From Dendrosporobacter quercicolus (GTDB taxonomy: Bacteria > Bacillota > Negativicutes > DSM-1736 > Dendrosporobacteraceae): a stretch of 59,957 nucleotides of DNA. Position numbers and translations under genes: made by a program. Where the stretch lies: NCBI RefSeq assembly GCF_900104455.1, contig NZ_FNHB01000016.1:1-59957 (forward strand), written 5' to 3'. The first letter of the stretch is position 1, and each line of letters opens with the position of its first letter. Under the pieces are notes generated by a model, which saw only the letters and a list, made by a program, of their open reading frames with translations, searched no databases and was not told the origin of the DNA. Of the stretch, positions 26,159 through 35,250 are shown piece after piece.

Positions 26159-27421
26159 ATGGGCATGACGATGACGGAAAAGATTCTGGCCCGGCATGCC
26201 GGTTTAGCCGCCGTTTCACCCGGACAGTTAATCAAGTGCCGGCTGGATCTGGTACTGGGCAACGATATTACTTCACCTCCGGCGATCAAAGAATTTGATA
26301 AAATTGGCCGGCCGGTGTTTGACCGGGAGAAGATTGTGCTGGTGCCTGATCATTTTGCCCCCAATAAAGACATCAAGTCAGCCGAGATGACCAAAATTGT
26401 CCGGGAGTTTGCCCGGAAACATGAAATAGTCAATTATTTTGAAGTAGGCCGGATGGGGATTGAGCATGTGTTATTGCCGGAAGCGGGCTTGGTTGCTCCC
26501 GGCGAGGTTATTATCGGCGCCGATTCTCATACCTGTACCTACGGGGCGGTAGGCGCGTTTGCCACCGGTGTCGGGTCAACCGATATGGGGGCGGCAATGG
26601 CTACCGGCGATACCTGGTTTAAAGTACCGGCAGCCATCAAGGTTGAATTAACCGGAAGCCTGCCTAAATGGGTGGGGGGCAAAGACGTCATTTTAACACT
26701 GATCGGCATGATCGGCGTAGACGGGGCTCGTTACCAGTCGCTGGAGTTTACCGGCGGCGGACTGGCATCGCTGACTATGGCCGACCGGCTGACCATTGCC
26801 AATATGGCTATTGAAGCCGGAGCGAAGAACGGCATTTTTCCGGTGGATGATGTGACCAGAGATTACCTTAAAGACCGGGTGACCAAACCGTATGAGGAGG
26901 TTCAGGCTGACACCGATGCAGTATATACGCAGGTAGTAACCATTGATTTGAATCAGTTGACGCCGGTGGTGGCTCTGCCGCATTTGCCGGAGAATGTCCG
27001 GCCGGTGCAGGAGGTGCCGGAAACGGTGATTGATCAGGTCATTATTGGTTCCTGTACCAATGGAAGAATTGAGGATTTGGCTCAGGCGGCTCAGGTTTTG
27101 GCCGGACAAAGCATTCACCCTGCGGTCAGGGCGATTATTATTCCCGGCAGTCAGGCGGTATATTTGGAAGCAATGCAGCGCGGTTTTGTCGAAACCTTCA
27201 TTAAAGCCGGCGCTGTGGTCAGCACGCCGACCTGCGGTCCCTGTCTCGGCGGTTATATGGGCATTCTGGCGGCCGGTGAGCGGGCTGTGGCGACAACGAA
27301 CCGGAATTTCCGCGGGCGGATGGGGCATGTAGACAGTGAAGTTTATCTGTCCGGGCCGTATGTGGCGGCGGCCAGCGCTGTACTAGGCCGCATTGCCGCT
27401 CCTGAGGAGGTATTGGCATGA
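26159..27421 (+). CDS. leuC: 3-isopropylmalate dehydratase large subunit
   Basis: A 420-residue LeuC of the short type that pairs with a small LeuD. [4Fe-4S] cluster Cys residues lie in [13 protein letters not shown] near 298 and [14 protein letters not shown] near 358. [21 protein letters not shown] is the conserved aconitase-family active-site region. The start at 26159 gives [15 protein letters not shown], the usual N-terminus, with AAGGGG about 9 nt upstream. It begins 1 nt after the leuA stop and its TGA overlaps the leuD ATG. Confidence 0.95.
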   Translation: MGMTMTEKILARHAGLAAVSPGQLIKCRLDLVLGNDITSPPAIKEFDKIGRPVFDREKIVLVPDHFAPNKDIKSAEMTKIVREFARKHEIVNYFEVGRMGIEHVLLPEAGLVAPGEVIIGADSHTCTYGAVGAFATGVGSTDMGAAMATGDTWFKVPAAIKVELTGSLPKWVGGKDVILTLIGMIGVDGARYQSLEFTGGGLASLTMADRLTIANMAIEAGAKNGIFPVDDVTRDYLKDRVTKPYEEVQADTDAVYTQVVTIDLNQLTPVVALPHLPENVRPVQEVPETVIDQVIIGSCTNGRIEDLAQAAQVLAGQSIHPAVRAIIIPGSQAVYLEAMQRGFVETFIKAGAVVSTPTCGPCLGGYMGILAAGERAVATTNRNFRGRMGHVDSEVYLSGPYVAAASAVLGRIAAPEEVLA

Positions 27422-27909
27422 TTTTAAAAGGTAAGGTTTGGCGTTATGGCAATAACGTGGATACTGATGTGATCATTCCGGCCAGGCATCTGAATACTTC
27501 CGAGCCGCAAGAACTGGCTGTCCACTGTATGGAGGACATTGATCCTGATTTTGCCGGTAAGGTGCAACAGGGTGATATCATTGTGGCCGACAAAAATTTT
27601 GGCTGCGGTTCGTCGCGTGAACACGCACCGGTGGCCATTAAGGCCAGCGGCATATCGGTAGTGGTGGCTGACAGCTTTGCCCGGATTTTTTATCGCAATG
27701 CGATTAATATCGGCCTGCCGCTGCTGGAAATCGGCCCGGCGGTGAAACGGATTAAAGCCGGTGACAAAATCAGTATAGATTTAAGCTCAGGCTCGGTGGA
27801 AAACCTGTCAACAGGCGAAGTCTTTACTGCGCAGCCCCTGCCTGGGTTCATTCAGGATATTGCCAAAGCCGGCGGCTTGGTGAACTATGTGAAGGAGGCG
27901 CAAAAATGA
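27418..27909 (+). CDS. leuD: 3-isopropylmalate dehydratase small subunit
   Basis: A 163-residue LeuD of the archaeal/Firmicute short type. [19 protein letters not shown] opens the swivel domain and [15 protein letters not shown] is the substrate-binding motif. The ATG overlaps the leuC stop and the stop overlaps the leuB start (ATGA), so leuC, leuD and leuB are translationally coupled. Confidence 0.95.
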   Translation: MILKGKVWRYGNNVDTDVIIPARHLNTSEPQELAVHCMEDIDPDFAGKVQQGDIIVADKNFGCGSSREHAPVAIKASGISVVVADSFARIFYRNAINIGLPLLEIGPAVKRIKAGDKISIDLSSGSVENLSTGEVFTAQPLPGFIQDIAKAGGLVNYVKEAQK

Positions 27910-28973
27910 GTAAAGCGATTGTGGTTATTCCTGGCGATGGGATCGGGGAAGAAATCACTGCCGCCGCTGTTGCCGTATTACGGCGGGCTGACCATAAACA
28001 CTCGCTGGGACTGGTTTTTGAGACGCACCAGGCTGGCGGCGCCGCCCTTGATTTGTACGGTTTGCCTTTGCCGGAGCGTACAGTGGCGGCGGCCCGGCAG
28101 GCTGACGCCATTCTGTTGGGCGCGGTGGGCGGTCCGAAATGGGATGCGGTCCAGCCGGAGCTAAGGCCGGAAAAAGCCATTCTGGGCTTGCGAAAAGCTC
28201 TGGGGCTGTATGCCAACTTACGGCCTATCCGGGTGCCGGCGTCATTGTCGGAATATTCACCCTTAAAGCCGGAGATTGTCAGTGATATTGACATACTGAT
28301 TGTCAGAGAGCTTACCGGCGGCATATACTTTGGCGACCATTGTGAAGCCACCGTGATTGACGGTGTTGAAAAAGCCTGGGATATTGAGGTTTACAGCGTT
28401 CCTGAGGTGTCCAGAATTGTGGCGCTGGCTTGTCAGGCCGCAACACTGCGCCGGGGCCGGGTGGTATCTGTTGACAAGGCCAACGTGCTGGCATCCTCAA
28501 GGCTGTGGCGGCGTACGGCTGAGCAGGCGGCGGAAAAATATGCCGGTGTGACGCTGAGTCACATGTATGTGGACAATTGTGCAATGCAGCTGGCGTTAGC
28601 GCCGAAAAACTTTGATGTTATTGTGACCAGCAACCTGTTTGGCGACATCTTAAGTGATGAAGCCGCCGTTTTAGGCGGGTCAATTGGCATGATGCCGTCA
28701 GCCAGCCTGGGGGAAGGGCCCGGTTTGTACGAGCCTATTCATGGTTCCGCTCCGGATATCGCCGGCAAAGGCATTGCCAATCCGGTCGGAGCAATTCTGT
28801 CAGCGGCAATGCTGCTTAGACACTCGCTTACCGCAGAAACCGCGGCAGTAAGCATCGAGCGGGCGGTGGATAAGGTTCTGGCCGATGGCTACCGGACTGC
28901 CGATTTGTACCGTCCGGGATTAACGGAAGTGTCAACTGAGGACATGGCCCGGTTGATTGAACGGAATATTTAA
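27906..28973 (+). CDS. leuB: 3-isopropylmalate dehydrogenase
   Basis: A 355-residue NAD-dependent decarboxylating dehydrogenase. [15 protein letters not shown] at the N-terminus, [11 protein letters not shown] near 73, the [11 protein letters not shown] substrate loop near 137, [17 protein letters not shown] near 240 and [17 protein letters not shown] near 275 are all intact. The ATG overlaps the leuD stop. Size and motifs are normal. Confidence 0.96.
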   Translation: MSKAIVVIPGDGIGEEITAAAVAVLRRADHKHSLGLVFETHQAGGAALDLYGLPLPERTVAAARQADAILLGAVGGPKWDAVQPELRPEKAILGLRKALGLYANLRPIRVPASLSEYSPLKPEIVSDIDILIVRELTGGIYFGDHCEATVIDGVEKAWDIEVYSVPEVSRIVALACQAATLRRGRVVSVDKANVLASSRLWRRTAEQAAEKYAGVTLSHMYVDNCAMQLALAPKNFDVIVTSNLFGDILSDEAAVLGGSIGMMPSASLGEGPGLYEPIHGSAPDIAGKGIANPVGAILSAAMLLRHSLTAETAAVSIERAVDKVLADGYRTADLYRPGLTEVSTEDMARLIERNI

Positions 28974-29006
28974 ACGTATCGTCGTATGACAGAAAGGAGG
29001 GCAGCC

Positions 29007-30671
29007 ATGAAGATGACGGGAGCTAAGGCAGTGATCGAATGTCTGGTGGAGCAAGGTGTTGATACGATATTCGGCTATCCGGGCGGGATGATTCTGCCTC
29101 TCTATGATGCCTTATATGATGCGACAGGCCTGCGGCACATTCTTACTGTGCATGAGCAGGGAGCAGCCCATGCCGCCGACGGTTATGCCCGGGCCAGCGG
29201 CCGGGTCGGCGTATGTATAGCAACCTCCGGGCCGGGGGCGACAAATTTGGTTACCGGACTGGCGGCGGCGTTTATGGATTCGGTGCCGCTTGTGGCCATC
29301 ACCGCTCAAGTACCGACAAATTTGCTGGGGCGTGATGCTTTTCAGGAAGTGGATATTACCGGCATTACCATGCCGATTACCAAACATAATTTACAAATTA
29401 AAGATATTCGCAAACTGCCGCAGCTGCTCCGGCAGGCCTTTAAAATTGCCGGCAGCGGCCGTCCCGGCCCAGTGCTGGTGGATATTCCGCGTGATGTATT
29501 GTGCGCCGAATTTAATTTTGACACCATCCCAGTGATGCCATTGCCTGACTGGAAGCTAACCCGCCGGGTTGAAAATCTTGTGAGGGAAGCGGCTGAAGCG
29601 ATTGGCAAAGCCAGCCGGCCGGTCATTGTCGCCGGCGGCGGGGTTATTTCGGCCGGCGCCAGTCCTGAGCTGCTGGCCTTGGCCCAAAAACTCCGGCTGC
29701 CGGTGGTTAGTACACTGATGGGCTTGGGGGCTTTTCCGGCGGCAAGTGATCAATTCCTGGGTTTAACCGGCCTGCATGGCTGGCAGGCGGCAAATAATGC
29801 GGTACACGGCGCTGATGTGATCATTGCCGCCGGCAGTCGTTTTAGTGACCGGCTGACCGGTAACCGGGCTCAGTATTCGAGTGATAAAGTGGTCATCCAC
29901 ATTGATATTGATCCCGCGGAAATTGACAAAAATGTCTTAACCCATTTGGGTTTGGCCGGTGATATGAAAACAATTCTGACCCTGCTTGAGCAATATTGCC
30001 GGCCGGGGAATATTGCTGACTGGTGGAATACCATCGGCCAATGGCAGCGGCAATATACCTTTCGCTATGACGACAGCGCGTTAAACGCACCCTGGGTAAT
30101 GCGGCAAATGGCCGAAAAAACCGCCGGACAGCCGGTCGCTTTCACCACCGATGTCGGTCAGCATCAAATGTGGGCGGCCCAGCATCTGAAAATTGAAACG
30201 CCCCGTTCCTGGATAACTTCCGGGGGCTTGGGGGCAATGGGCTTCGGTCTGCCTGCCGCGCTTGGCGCCCAGTTAGCGTTAGGTGACCGCCGGCGAATCG
30301 TTAATATTGTTGGCGACGGCGGCATAAAAATGACCGGGAATGAATTTTTCACAATAGCGGCCCAGTGTTTGCCGGTGATTACCGTCATTATCAATAACAG
30401 CGGGTTGGGCATGATCAGACAGCTGCAGCACGCCTTCTATGATCAACGCTACACTGCCTGCTGTTTGCCGCAGGAGGTTGATTTTTCCATGTATGCCAGG
30501 GCTTTTGGCATACACAGCGTCACCGTAAACCGGCCGGAAGAGTTTTGTCAGGCTTTTGACGCAGCCTGGTCATCCAGCCGGCCGGAGGTTATTGTCGTCA
30601 ATGTCGCCGAAGATTTTGTCAGGCCTATGATTACCCCGGGGGCGGCCTTAAATGAGTTTGTCGATATGTAG
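29007..30671 (+). CDS. ilvB: Acetolactate synthase large (catalytic) subunit
   Basis: A 554-residue TPP enzyme that joins pyruvate with pyruvate or 2-oxobutyrate. GYPGGMILPLYDAL and the catalytic-Glu segment VHEQGAAHAADGYARASG mark the N-terminal domain; the TPP motif is GDGGIKMTGNEFF to IINNS near 445-470. AGGAGG at 28995-29000 is 6 nt before the ATG at 29007. It closes the operon, about 5.5 kb downstream of ilvN, and is followed by a terminator. ilvD and an ilvA or ilvE gene are not in the window. Confidence 0.95.
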   Translation: MKMTGAKAVIECLVEQGVDTIFGYPGGMILPLYDALYDATGLRHILTVHEQGAAHAADGYARASGRVGVCIATSGPGATNLVTGLAAAFMDSVPLVAITAQVPTNLLGRDAFQEVDITGITMPITKHNLQIKDIRKLPQLLRQAFKIAGSGRPGPVLVDIPRDVLCAEFNFDTIPVMPLPDWKLTRRVENLVREAAEAIGKASRPVIVAGGGVISAGASPELLALAQKLRLPVVSTLMGLGAFPAASDQFLGLTGLHGWQAANNAVHGADVIIAAGSRFSDRLTGNRAQYSSDKVVIHIDIDPAEIDKNVLTHLGLAGDMKTILTLLEQYCRPGNIADWWNTIGQWQRQYTFRYDDSALNAPWVMRQMAEKTAGQPVAFTTDVGQHQMWAAQHLKIETPRSWITSGGLGAMGFGLPAALGAQLALGDRRRIVNIVGDGGIKMTGNEFFTIAAQCLPVITVIINNSGLGMIRQLQHAFYDQRYTACCLPQEVDFSMYARAFGIHSVTVNRPEEFCQAFDAAWSSSRPEVIVVNVAEDFVRPMITPGAALNEFVDM

Positions 30672-30695
30672 GAAAATACGAATAAAACAAGAATA

Positions 30696-30724
30696 AAAAC
30701 CACGCCGGACGGCGTGGTTTTATC
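30696..30724 (+). terminator. Terminator of the ilv-leu operon
   Basis: An 11-bp stem (30696-30706 with 30711-30721, GGAC loop); the right arm ends GGTTTT followed by AT. Confidence 0.8.
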
Positions 30725-30814
30725 ATAAGGCCGGACATTAGGCAAGCTGGTATCCGGAATAAACAATATGCAGGGTTACGGAGCAGGAAAATCGTTTGCT
30801 GACGCATGGTATCG

Positions 30815-30988
30815 TTAAACGTTTTGCAGCTTACGGCTGCCCAAGGTATTGCGGTTAAACAGTTTATTGCAGTTTTTTATTAATATCAAAAATGGCGCGG
30901 CAATGACCAGACCAAACGTATACAAGGTAAATGCCACACCTAATACGGCAATGAATAGTCCGTAAACAACCCGGGTTAGCATTGACAT
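30815..30988 (-). CDS. Small membrane protein (57 aa)
   Basis: A short protein starting MSMLTRVVYGLFIAVLG, with one or two hydrophobic stretches through VAFTLYTFGLVIAAPFLILI, then a basic tail (KNCNKLFNRNTLGSRKL). The start at 30988 is chosen because TAGGAG lies about 8 nt upstream. It is convergent with the ilv-leu operon and shares its terminator region. Families of this size are widespread in Negativicutes but I cannot name it. Confidence 0.6.
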   Translation of the reverse strand: MSMLTRVVYGLFIAVLGVAFTLYTFGLVIAAPFLILIKNCNKLFNRNTLGSRKLQNV

Positions 30989-31136
30989 AGCAACCACTCC
31001 TAATTAAGTAAATTAATTATTTGTTGTTACTTATATTATAGCGTTTTTGCCATTAATTTGGAAGTGTTTTAAATAAAATAAATTATTTAAATTATATTAT
31101 TTAAATAATTATAGATATAAAAGAGACCGGGCAACG

Positions 31137-31784
31137 TTAGGCGAGCAGAGCAATCATAGCGCTGAAAGCAAAATAAGGGCCATACGCTATGGTGTCCCCG
31201 GGCTTTTTTCTTTTGCCCAACAGCAAGAAGGCGCTGATCAGGCCTGCGCTTAAACAGCCCAGCAGCACGGTGAGCAGCAGTTTTTCCGTGCCCAGCCATA
31301 AGCCGAGAACAGACAGCAGCTTGATATCGCCGCCGCCAAGTCCTCCTTTGGTGAGGACCGCGATAAGGAAAAAAATCAACCCTCCGGCGGCCGCAGCCAG
31401 GAGGCGGTTGACGAGCAGGGCCGGCAAAACAGGCGAAAAGCACAGGGCCAGGAACAGTAAGGGCAGGAGTACCTGATCCAGAATGATCTGCTGTTCAAAA
31501 TCCATCACACTGATCAAGAGCATGAATGCGATAAAGACCCAGAAGCTTAAGAGCTGCGCCGCATCAATCGCCAGCTGCCCGCTCAGGGCGTACAGCGGGA
31601 AAATCAGGGCAAGCAGAATGAGCGGGCGCCGGGACTGCACGCACAGCAGCTTTTGCGGGGCTTCCAGAATGGCGACAGAGCGGTTCATTAAACCGGCGAT
31701 TGTTGCCGCTAATATTTGACTTACAATGATTGTTAACGCTAAAAGCGTAAGGACCATACCAAAGAATGCCATTTGGTCAGGCAT
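31137..31784 (-). CDS. Prepilin peptidase (A24 / TadV-CpaA type)
   Basis: A 215-residue polytopic membrane aspartyl protease that should trim the Flp prepilin and the TadE-type pseudopilins. The two catalytic Asp motifs of family A24 are visible: VMDFEQQIILD near 92 and GGLGGGDIKLLSVLG near 150. About six hydrophobic segments span the protein. It lacks the N-methyltransferase domain of PilD-type enzymes, as usual for TadV/CpaA. It is divergent from the pilus operon and about 400 nt from cpaB, so it is outside the control of the c-di-GMP riboswitch. Confidence 0.85.
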   Translation of the reverse strand: MPDQMAFFGMVLTLLALTIIVSQILAATIAGLMNRSVAILEAPQKLLCVQSRRPLILLALIFPLYALSGQLAIDAAQLLSFWVFIAFMLLISVMDFEQQIILDQVLLPLLFLALCFSPVLPALLVNRLLAAAAGGLIFFLIAVLTKGGLGGGDIKLLSVLGLWLGTEKLLLTVLLGCLSAGLISAFLLLGKRKKPGDTIAYGPYFAFSAMIALLA

Positions 31785-31987
31785 GGGGAGACCGCCTTTC
31801 AGGGTGAAGTTTGCCGCCGGGCGTTCCCTGGTGTCATTTCGTAAGGCCGGCGGAACAAAAACCGGGACAGCAAGAGTAAATGCCCGATTTGGGAATTTAT
31901 TATGATTTTGTTAAAATTTCATGATTTTATTTAAGTAAGTATTGTAGATTTTATGATAATGCGTTAGTATTATTTTGTAAAGAAAAT

Positions 31988-32070
31988 GAAATAATTGGCA
32001 AACTTATGCGAAAGCTAAGGACGCAAAGCCGTGGGTCTAAGGATAGAATGTCTATGACTGCCTGGTTGCA
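31988..32070 (+). promoter_or_regulatory. Cyclic di-GMP riboswitch (GEMM-I) upstream of the Tad pilus operon
   Basis: Conserved GEMM-I blocks are in order: GGCAAAC at 31997-32003, GCGAAAGC at 32008-32015, AAGGACGCAAAGCC at 32017-32030 and GGGTCTAAGGATAG near 32033, closing with GACTGCCTGGTTGC at 32056-32069. The GCAAA, GGACGCAAAGCC and GGGTCTA elements are the c-di-GMP-binding and tetraloop-receptor parts. The 3' strand of the outer stem is the same sequence as the left arm of the following terminator, so a folded aptamer should prevent termination. This predicts an ON switch for the pilus genes. Confidence 0.9.
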
Positions 32071-32126
32071 TAAAAAACTGATTACAAATGTAATTTTGTA
32101 TTCTTTTTATGCAGCCAGGCTTTTTT
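32060..32126 (+). terminator. Expression-platform terminator of the Tad c-di-GMP riboswitch
   Basis: GCCTGGTTGCATAAAAA at 32060-32076 pairs with TTTTTATGCAGCCAGGC at 32104-32120 (one mismatch), with an inner ATTACA/TGTAAT stem, then TTTTTT at 32121-32126. The left arm overlaps the aptamer's last strand. Confidence 0.85.
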
Positions 32127-32186
32127 GCTTTTAACATAATGTAATTGTGGATGGGGTTGTCATGTTTTGCATTGGGAGGATTTATT

Positions 32187-33086
32187 TTGAGTTTGCCTCA
32201 AATTTCAAAAGGACTGGTAGGAAAATTAGAACAAATGGCGCCAAAGCGCCTTATTCTGCTGGCCTTTATGGTGAGTTTGCTGTTTACGCTGCTGCTGTAT
32301 TTTTATCTGGCGAAACTGGAAAATGAGCAGCAGGAAAAGCCGCCGCTGACAGGCGTGGTTATTGCGGCTGTAGATATTCCGGAAAAAACGGTCATCAAGT
32401 CTGAAATGCTCAAAACGGTTCAACTGCCGCGGGAGCTTAGTCAGCCGGATACGGTAACCGATTTGTCCTCTGTGGTGGGGAAGACTGCGAGAATCAGTAT
32501 TCTGCAGGGTGACCCCGTAACGGAAAAAAAACTGTTTGGCGATATCAGGCTGGCCGGTTTTACCGGCAGTATTCCGGCGGATAAGCGGGCCATGTCGATT
32601 GCGATAACGGACACGACGGCAATTTCCGGCTTTGCCCAACCCGGCGATTATGTGGATGTCATGCTGGTTACCGACAAGGCCTACCCCAATACCATTTCAG
32701 GGGAAATGATTCTGCAGAACATCCTTTTGCTGGCAATTAATAAAAGCAGTGCCGCCACAGCAGGGAGCAAGGACGGCAAGGCCGAGCAAATGGCTACCGC
32801 CACCCTGGCGGTTGACCCGGCGGCGGCAGTCCGGCTGGCTGTGGCGCAGTCACAGGGGATGGTATATCTTGTTCTTCGCCCCTTACAACCAAAAGAAAGT
32901 TTTGTATTGACCACCAAGCTGCTGGCGCAGTTCGGACAGGCTCCGGAAATGCCGCGCCCGGCGCAAGCGGATTCCGCTGCGCCGCCTGTCAGGCCTGCGC
33001 CGGAGCAGGAAGCGCCGGTCCAAAAACGTGCGGACGGCATTTTGGTCATCCGCGGCAGCTCAGCAAATATGGTAGAAGTGCGATAG
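32187..33086 (+). CDS. cpaB: Flp pilus assembly protein CpaB (RcpC)
   Basis: A 299-residue periplasmic pilus assembly protein. One N-terminal membrane anchor (LILLAFMVSLLFTLLLYFYLA) is followed by a SAF-type domain (VVIAAVDIPEKTVIKSEML) and the RcpC/CpaB region with SIAITDTTAISGFAQPGDYVDVML. The start is the TTG at 32187: GGAGG at 32175-32179 is 7 nt upstream, while in-frame ATGs further 5' have no ribosome site. The C-terminus is Pro/Ala-rich. CpaB is thought to gate or stabilise the secretin CpaC, which is the next gene. Confidence 0.88.
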   Translation: MSLPQISKGLVGKLEQMAPKRLILLAFMVSLLFTLLLYFYLAKLENEQQEKPPLTGVVIAAVDIPEKTVIKSEMLKTVQLPRELSQPDTVTDLSSVVGKTARISILQGDPVTEKKLFGDIRLAGFTGSIPADKRAMSIAITDTTAISGFAQPGDYVDVMLVTDKAYPNTISGEMILQNILLLAINKSSAATAGSKDGKAEQMATATLAVDPAAAVRLAVAQSQGMVYLVLRPLQPKESFVLTTKLLAQFGQAPEMPRPAQADSAAPPVRPAPEQEAPVQKRADGILVIRGSSANMVEVR

Positions 33087-33098
33087 GGGTAAAGTGCA

Positions 33099-34394
33099 AT
33101 GAACAAAAACCAGATGATAGGCAAGAATTTATTTCTTTCGGCTTGTTTTATATTTGCGCTGTTTTATATGGGTGGGACGGCAACGGCGCAGGAGACCATT
33201 TCCCTGGATGTCAGCCGGTCTTTTTGTTTCAGCGCAGGTGAAGAAATTACGCGCGTCGCCGTTGCCGACCCGGAGCTTGCCGATGTCACGGTCATTTCCA
33301 AGCGGGAACTGCTTGTTCTCGCCAGGAAACCGGGAACAACAACGCTGTATGTCTGGACAAATGACGGCATGCGGCAGGAGTACGCGATAAACGTTACTAA
33401 CCAAGATACGCAAACAGCGGCGGCAGTGAAAACCATGATTGGTTACGCAGGGATTATGGTAGAAAAAGTTGGCGATAAAATCCTGTTGGAGGGTTCGGTG
33501 CAGAACCAGTTGCAGAAGAACCGCGCGCAAAAGATTGCTGAAATGTACAGTGAAAAAGTCATTAATCTGCTGGAAATGACCAGGCCTGACCAGGTCCGGC
33601 TTGAAGCTAAAATTCTGGAGATATCTACCGACAAGGTGAAGAAGCTGGGTATCCAGTATGCGAATGCCTCTGATATTGATACTGAAAAGGGAATCGTGAC
33701 CATCGGACCAACCGGCATTTTTGGTTTTGGTCAGACTTTTTCCAATTCCCGCGACTCGTCAAACGCCAAGACCGGCGGTTATGCGGATATTAATGCAACG
33801 CTGCAGGCGCTGGTCACCAGCGGTGACGCCAAGGTGCTGTCCCAGCCGAGTATGGTGACCATGAGCGGTGAAAAGGCCAATATTCTCATTGGCGGGGAAA
33901 TGCCCATTCCCATGAGCAATTCCGAAGGGCAGCTTACCGTCGAATGGCGTGAATACGGGATTAAGCTGAACATTGAACCTGTCGTGGATACTGACCAAAG
34001 CATTACCAGCAAGGTAAGCGCGGAGGTGAGCACCCTCGACAGCTCCTCCGCCGCGGCGATCAATCTGAGCAGCGGGCTGTCGATTCCGGCGCTGCGGTCC
34101 CGGAAGGCTGAGACGGTCATTCAGTTGCCGTCAGGCAGTACAATGGCGATCGGCGGCCTGATTACCTCCGAGGAGGGCCGTCAGATTACCAAAGTTCCGT
34201 TTTTGGGAGATTTACCGATCATTGGTCAGTTTTTCCGCAGTACGGCAACAAGCAAGGAAAAGAAAGAAATTATTATTTTGGTGACGCCAACGCTTGTTGA
34301 CGAAACAACACCGGCAGGCATGTCCGAAGAAATGGAAGCTTTGCTTGAGAGCCGGCAGCCGGAGGGAGCAAAAACGGAAACCAAGAACAACTAA
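33099..34394 (+). CDS. cpaC: Flp pilus secretin CpaC (RcpA)
   Basis: A 431-residue outer-membrane secretin, with signal peptide (FLSACFIFALFYMGGTATA). Residues 30-105 form the pilus/secretin N-terminal domain (ISLDVSRSFCFSAGEEITRVAV). A BON-like segment follows near 120, and the secretin core runs from about 165 with VRLEAKILEISTDKVKKLGIQ, ALVTSGDAKVLSQPSMVTMSG near 240 and AIGGLITSEEGRQITKVPFL near 350. A secretin implies an outer membrane, supporting a diderm host. Confidence 0.93.
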   Translation: MNKNQMIGKNLFLSACFIFALFYMGGTATAQETISLDVSRSFCFSAGEEITRVAVADPELADVTVISKRELLVLARKPGTTTLYVWTNDGMRQEYAINVTNQDTQTAAAVKTMIGYAGIMVEKVGDKILLEGSVQNQLQKNRAQKIAEMYSEKVINLLEMTRPDQVRLEAKILEISTDKVKKLGIQYANASDIDTEKGIVTIGPTGIFGFGQTFSNSRDSSNAKTGGYADINATLQALVTSGDAKVLSQPSMVTMSGEKANILIGGEMPIPMSNSEGQLTVEWREYGIKLNIEPVVDTDQSITSKVSAEVSTLDSSSAAAINLSSGLSIPALRSRKAETVIQLPSGSTMAIGGLITSEEGRQITKVPFLGDLPIIGQFFRSTATSKEKKEIIILVTPTLVDETTPAGMSEEMEALLESRQPEGAKTETKNN

Positions 34395-34410
34395 AGTGCG
34401 GTGAAGCATA

Positions 34411-35232
34411 GTGGAAAAATCAGTCAGAAGCGGCATTGTCCTTACTATATTCAGTACAGCCTCTGCTGTCGGCAAAACGCTGCTGGGCGTCAATATGGCC
34501 GCCGAACTGGCGCGGAATGGGTATAAAGTCTGTGTAGTCGATCTTGATTTGCAATTCGGCGATGTCTGCAATTATCTCCAGATGTCGCCGTTAAAGACCA
34601 TTTATGACGCCCAGTTGGCGGCGGAAAGAGCTGTTGATACCATGGGCAGCAGTGAATATATCATAAGGTATGAACGGGGCGGCGCGGCGTTTTCGGTGCT
34701 GGCCGCACCGCTGAGGCTGGAGGAGGCCTATAATATCCTGACGCCGGCTGTGACCGCTCTGCTTGGCAGATTGCGCCGGGAATATGACTATATTGTTTTG
34801 GATACCGCGGCGGCTTTCAGCGACTTGAATCTGGCGGTAATGGATCTCAGCACGATTATTACCTTTGTCGGCATCGTGGATTTTATTCCAACCATAAAAA
34901 ATATGAAGGTCGGCTATGATACCATGCGCAGCATTGGCTATGACAAAAGCAAAATCCGGTTTATTCTCAACCGCAGCAATTCCAAGACCCATATTGAGCT
35001 GCAGGATGTGGAGCAGCTGCTGGAAGAACGTTTTTATCACGTATTGCCCAATGATTTTTCAACGGCGCTCAATTCCATTCACCAGGGCATTCCTCTGGTA
35101 TTTGGCCGGGAGAAAAGTCCTTTAGGCCAAAGTCTGCAGGAATTGGTTGCCAAGTATACCAATCGCCTGCCGCAAGTAAACGACCAGGAAAACGCCTCTT
35201 TGTCATCCTGGATAAAGCGCCTGTTTACATAG
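34411..35232 (+). CDS. MinD/ParA-like ATPase of the Tad locus (first copy)
   Basis: A 273-residue P-loop protein of the CpaE/MinD kind without a receiver domain. The deviant Walker A reads FSTASAVGKTLLGVNMA, so the signature Lys-Gly-Gly of ParA/MinD proteins is replaced by Ser-Thr-Ala-Ser, while the GKT is kept. VCVVDLDLQFGDVCNYLQ and YIVLDTAAAFSDLN correspond to Walker A' and B. The start is a GTG 16 nt after cpaC. It probably helps localise the pilus machine, together with the longer CpaE that follows. Confidence 0.8.
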   Translation: MEKSVRSGIVLTIFSTASAVGKTLLGVNMAAELARNGYKVCVVDLDLQFGDVCNYLQMSPLKTIYDAQLAAERAVDTMGSSEYIIRYERGGAAFSVLAAPLRLEEAYNILTPAVTALLGRLRREYDYIVLDTAAAFSDLNLAVMDLSTIITFVGIVDFIPTIKNMKVGYDTMRSIGYDKSKIRFILNRSNSKTHIELQDVEQLLEERFYHVLPNDFSTALNSIHQGIPLVFGREKSPLGQSLQELVAKYTNRLPQVNDQENASLSSWIKRLFT

Positions 35233-35250
35233 CGGCGGAAAGGAAAAAAC

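Noticed and set aside
26693-27328. Long minus-strand open frame within leuC
   Set aside because: It is a shadow of leuC codon usage, lacks a ribosome site and lies inside a coupled operon.
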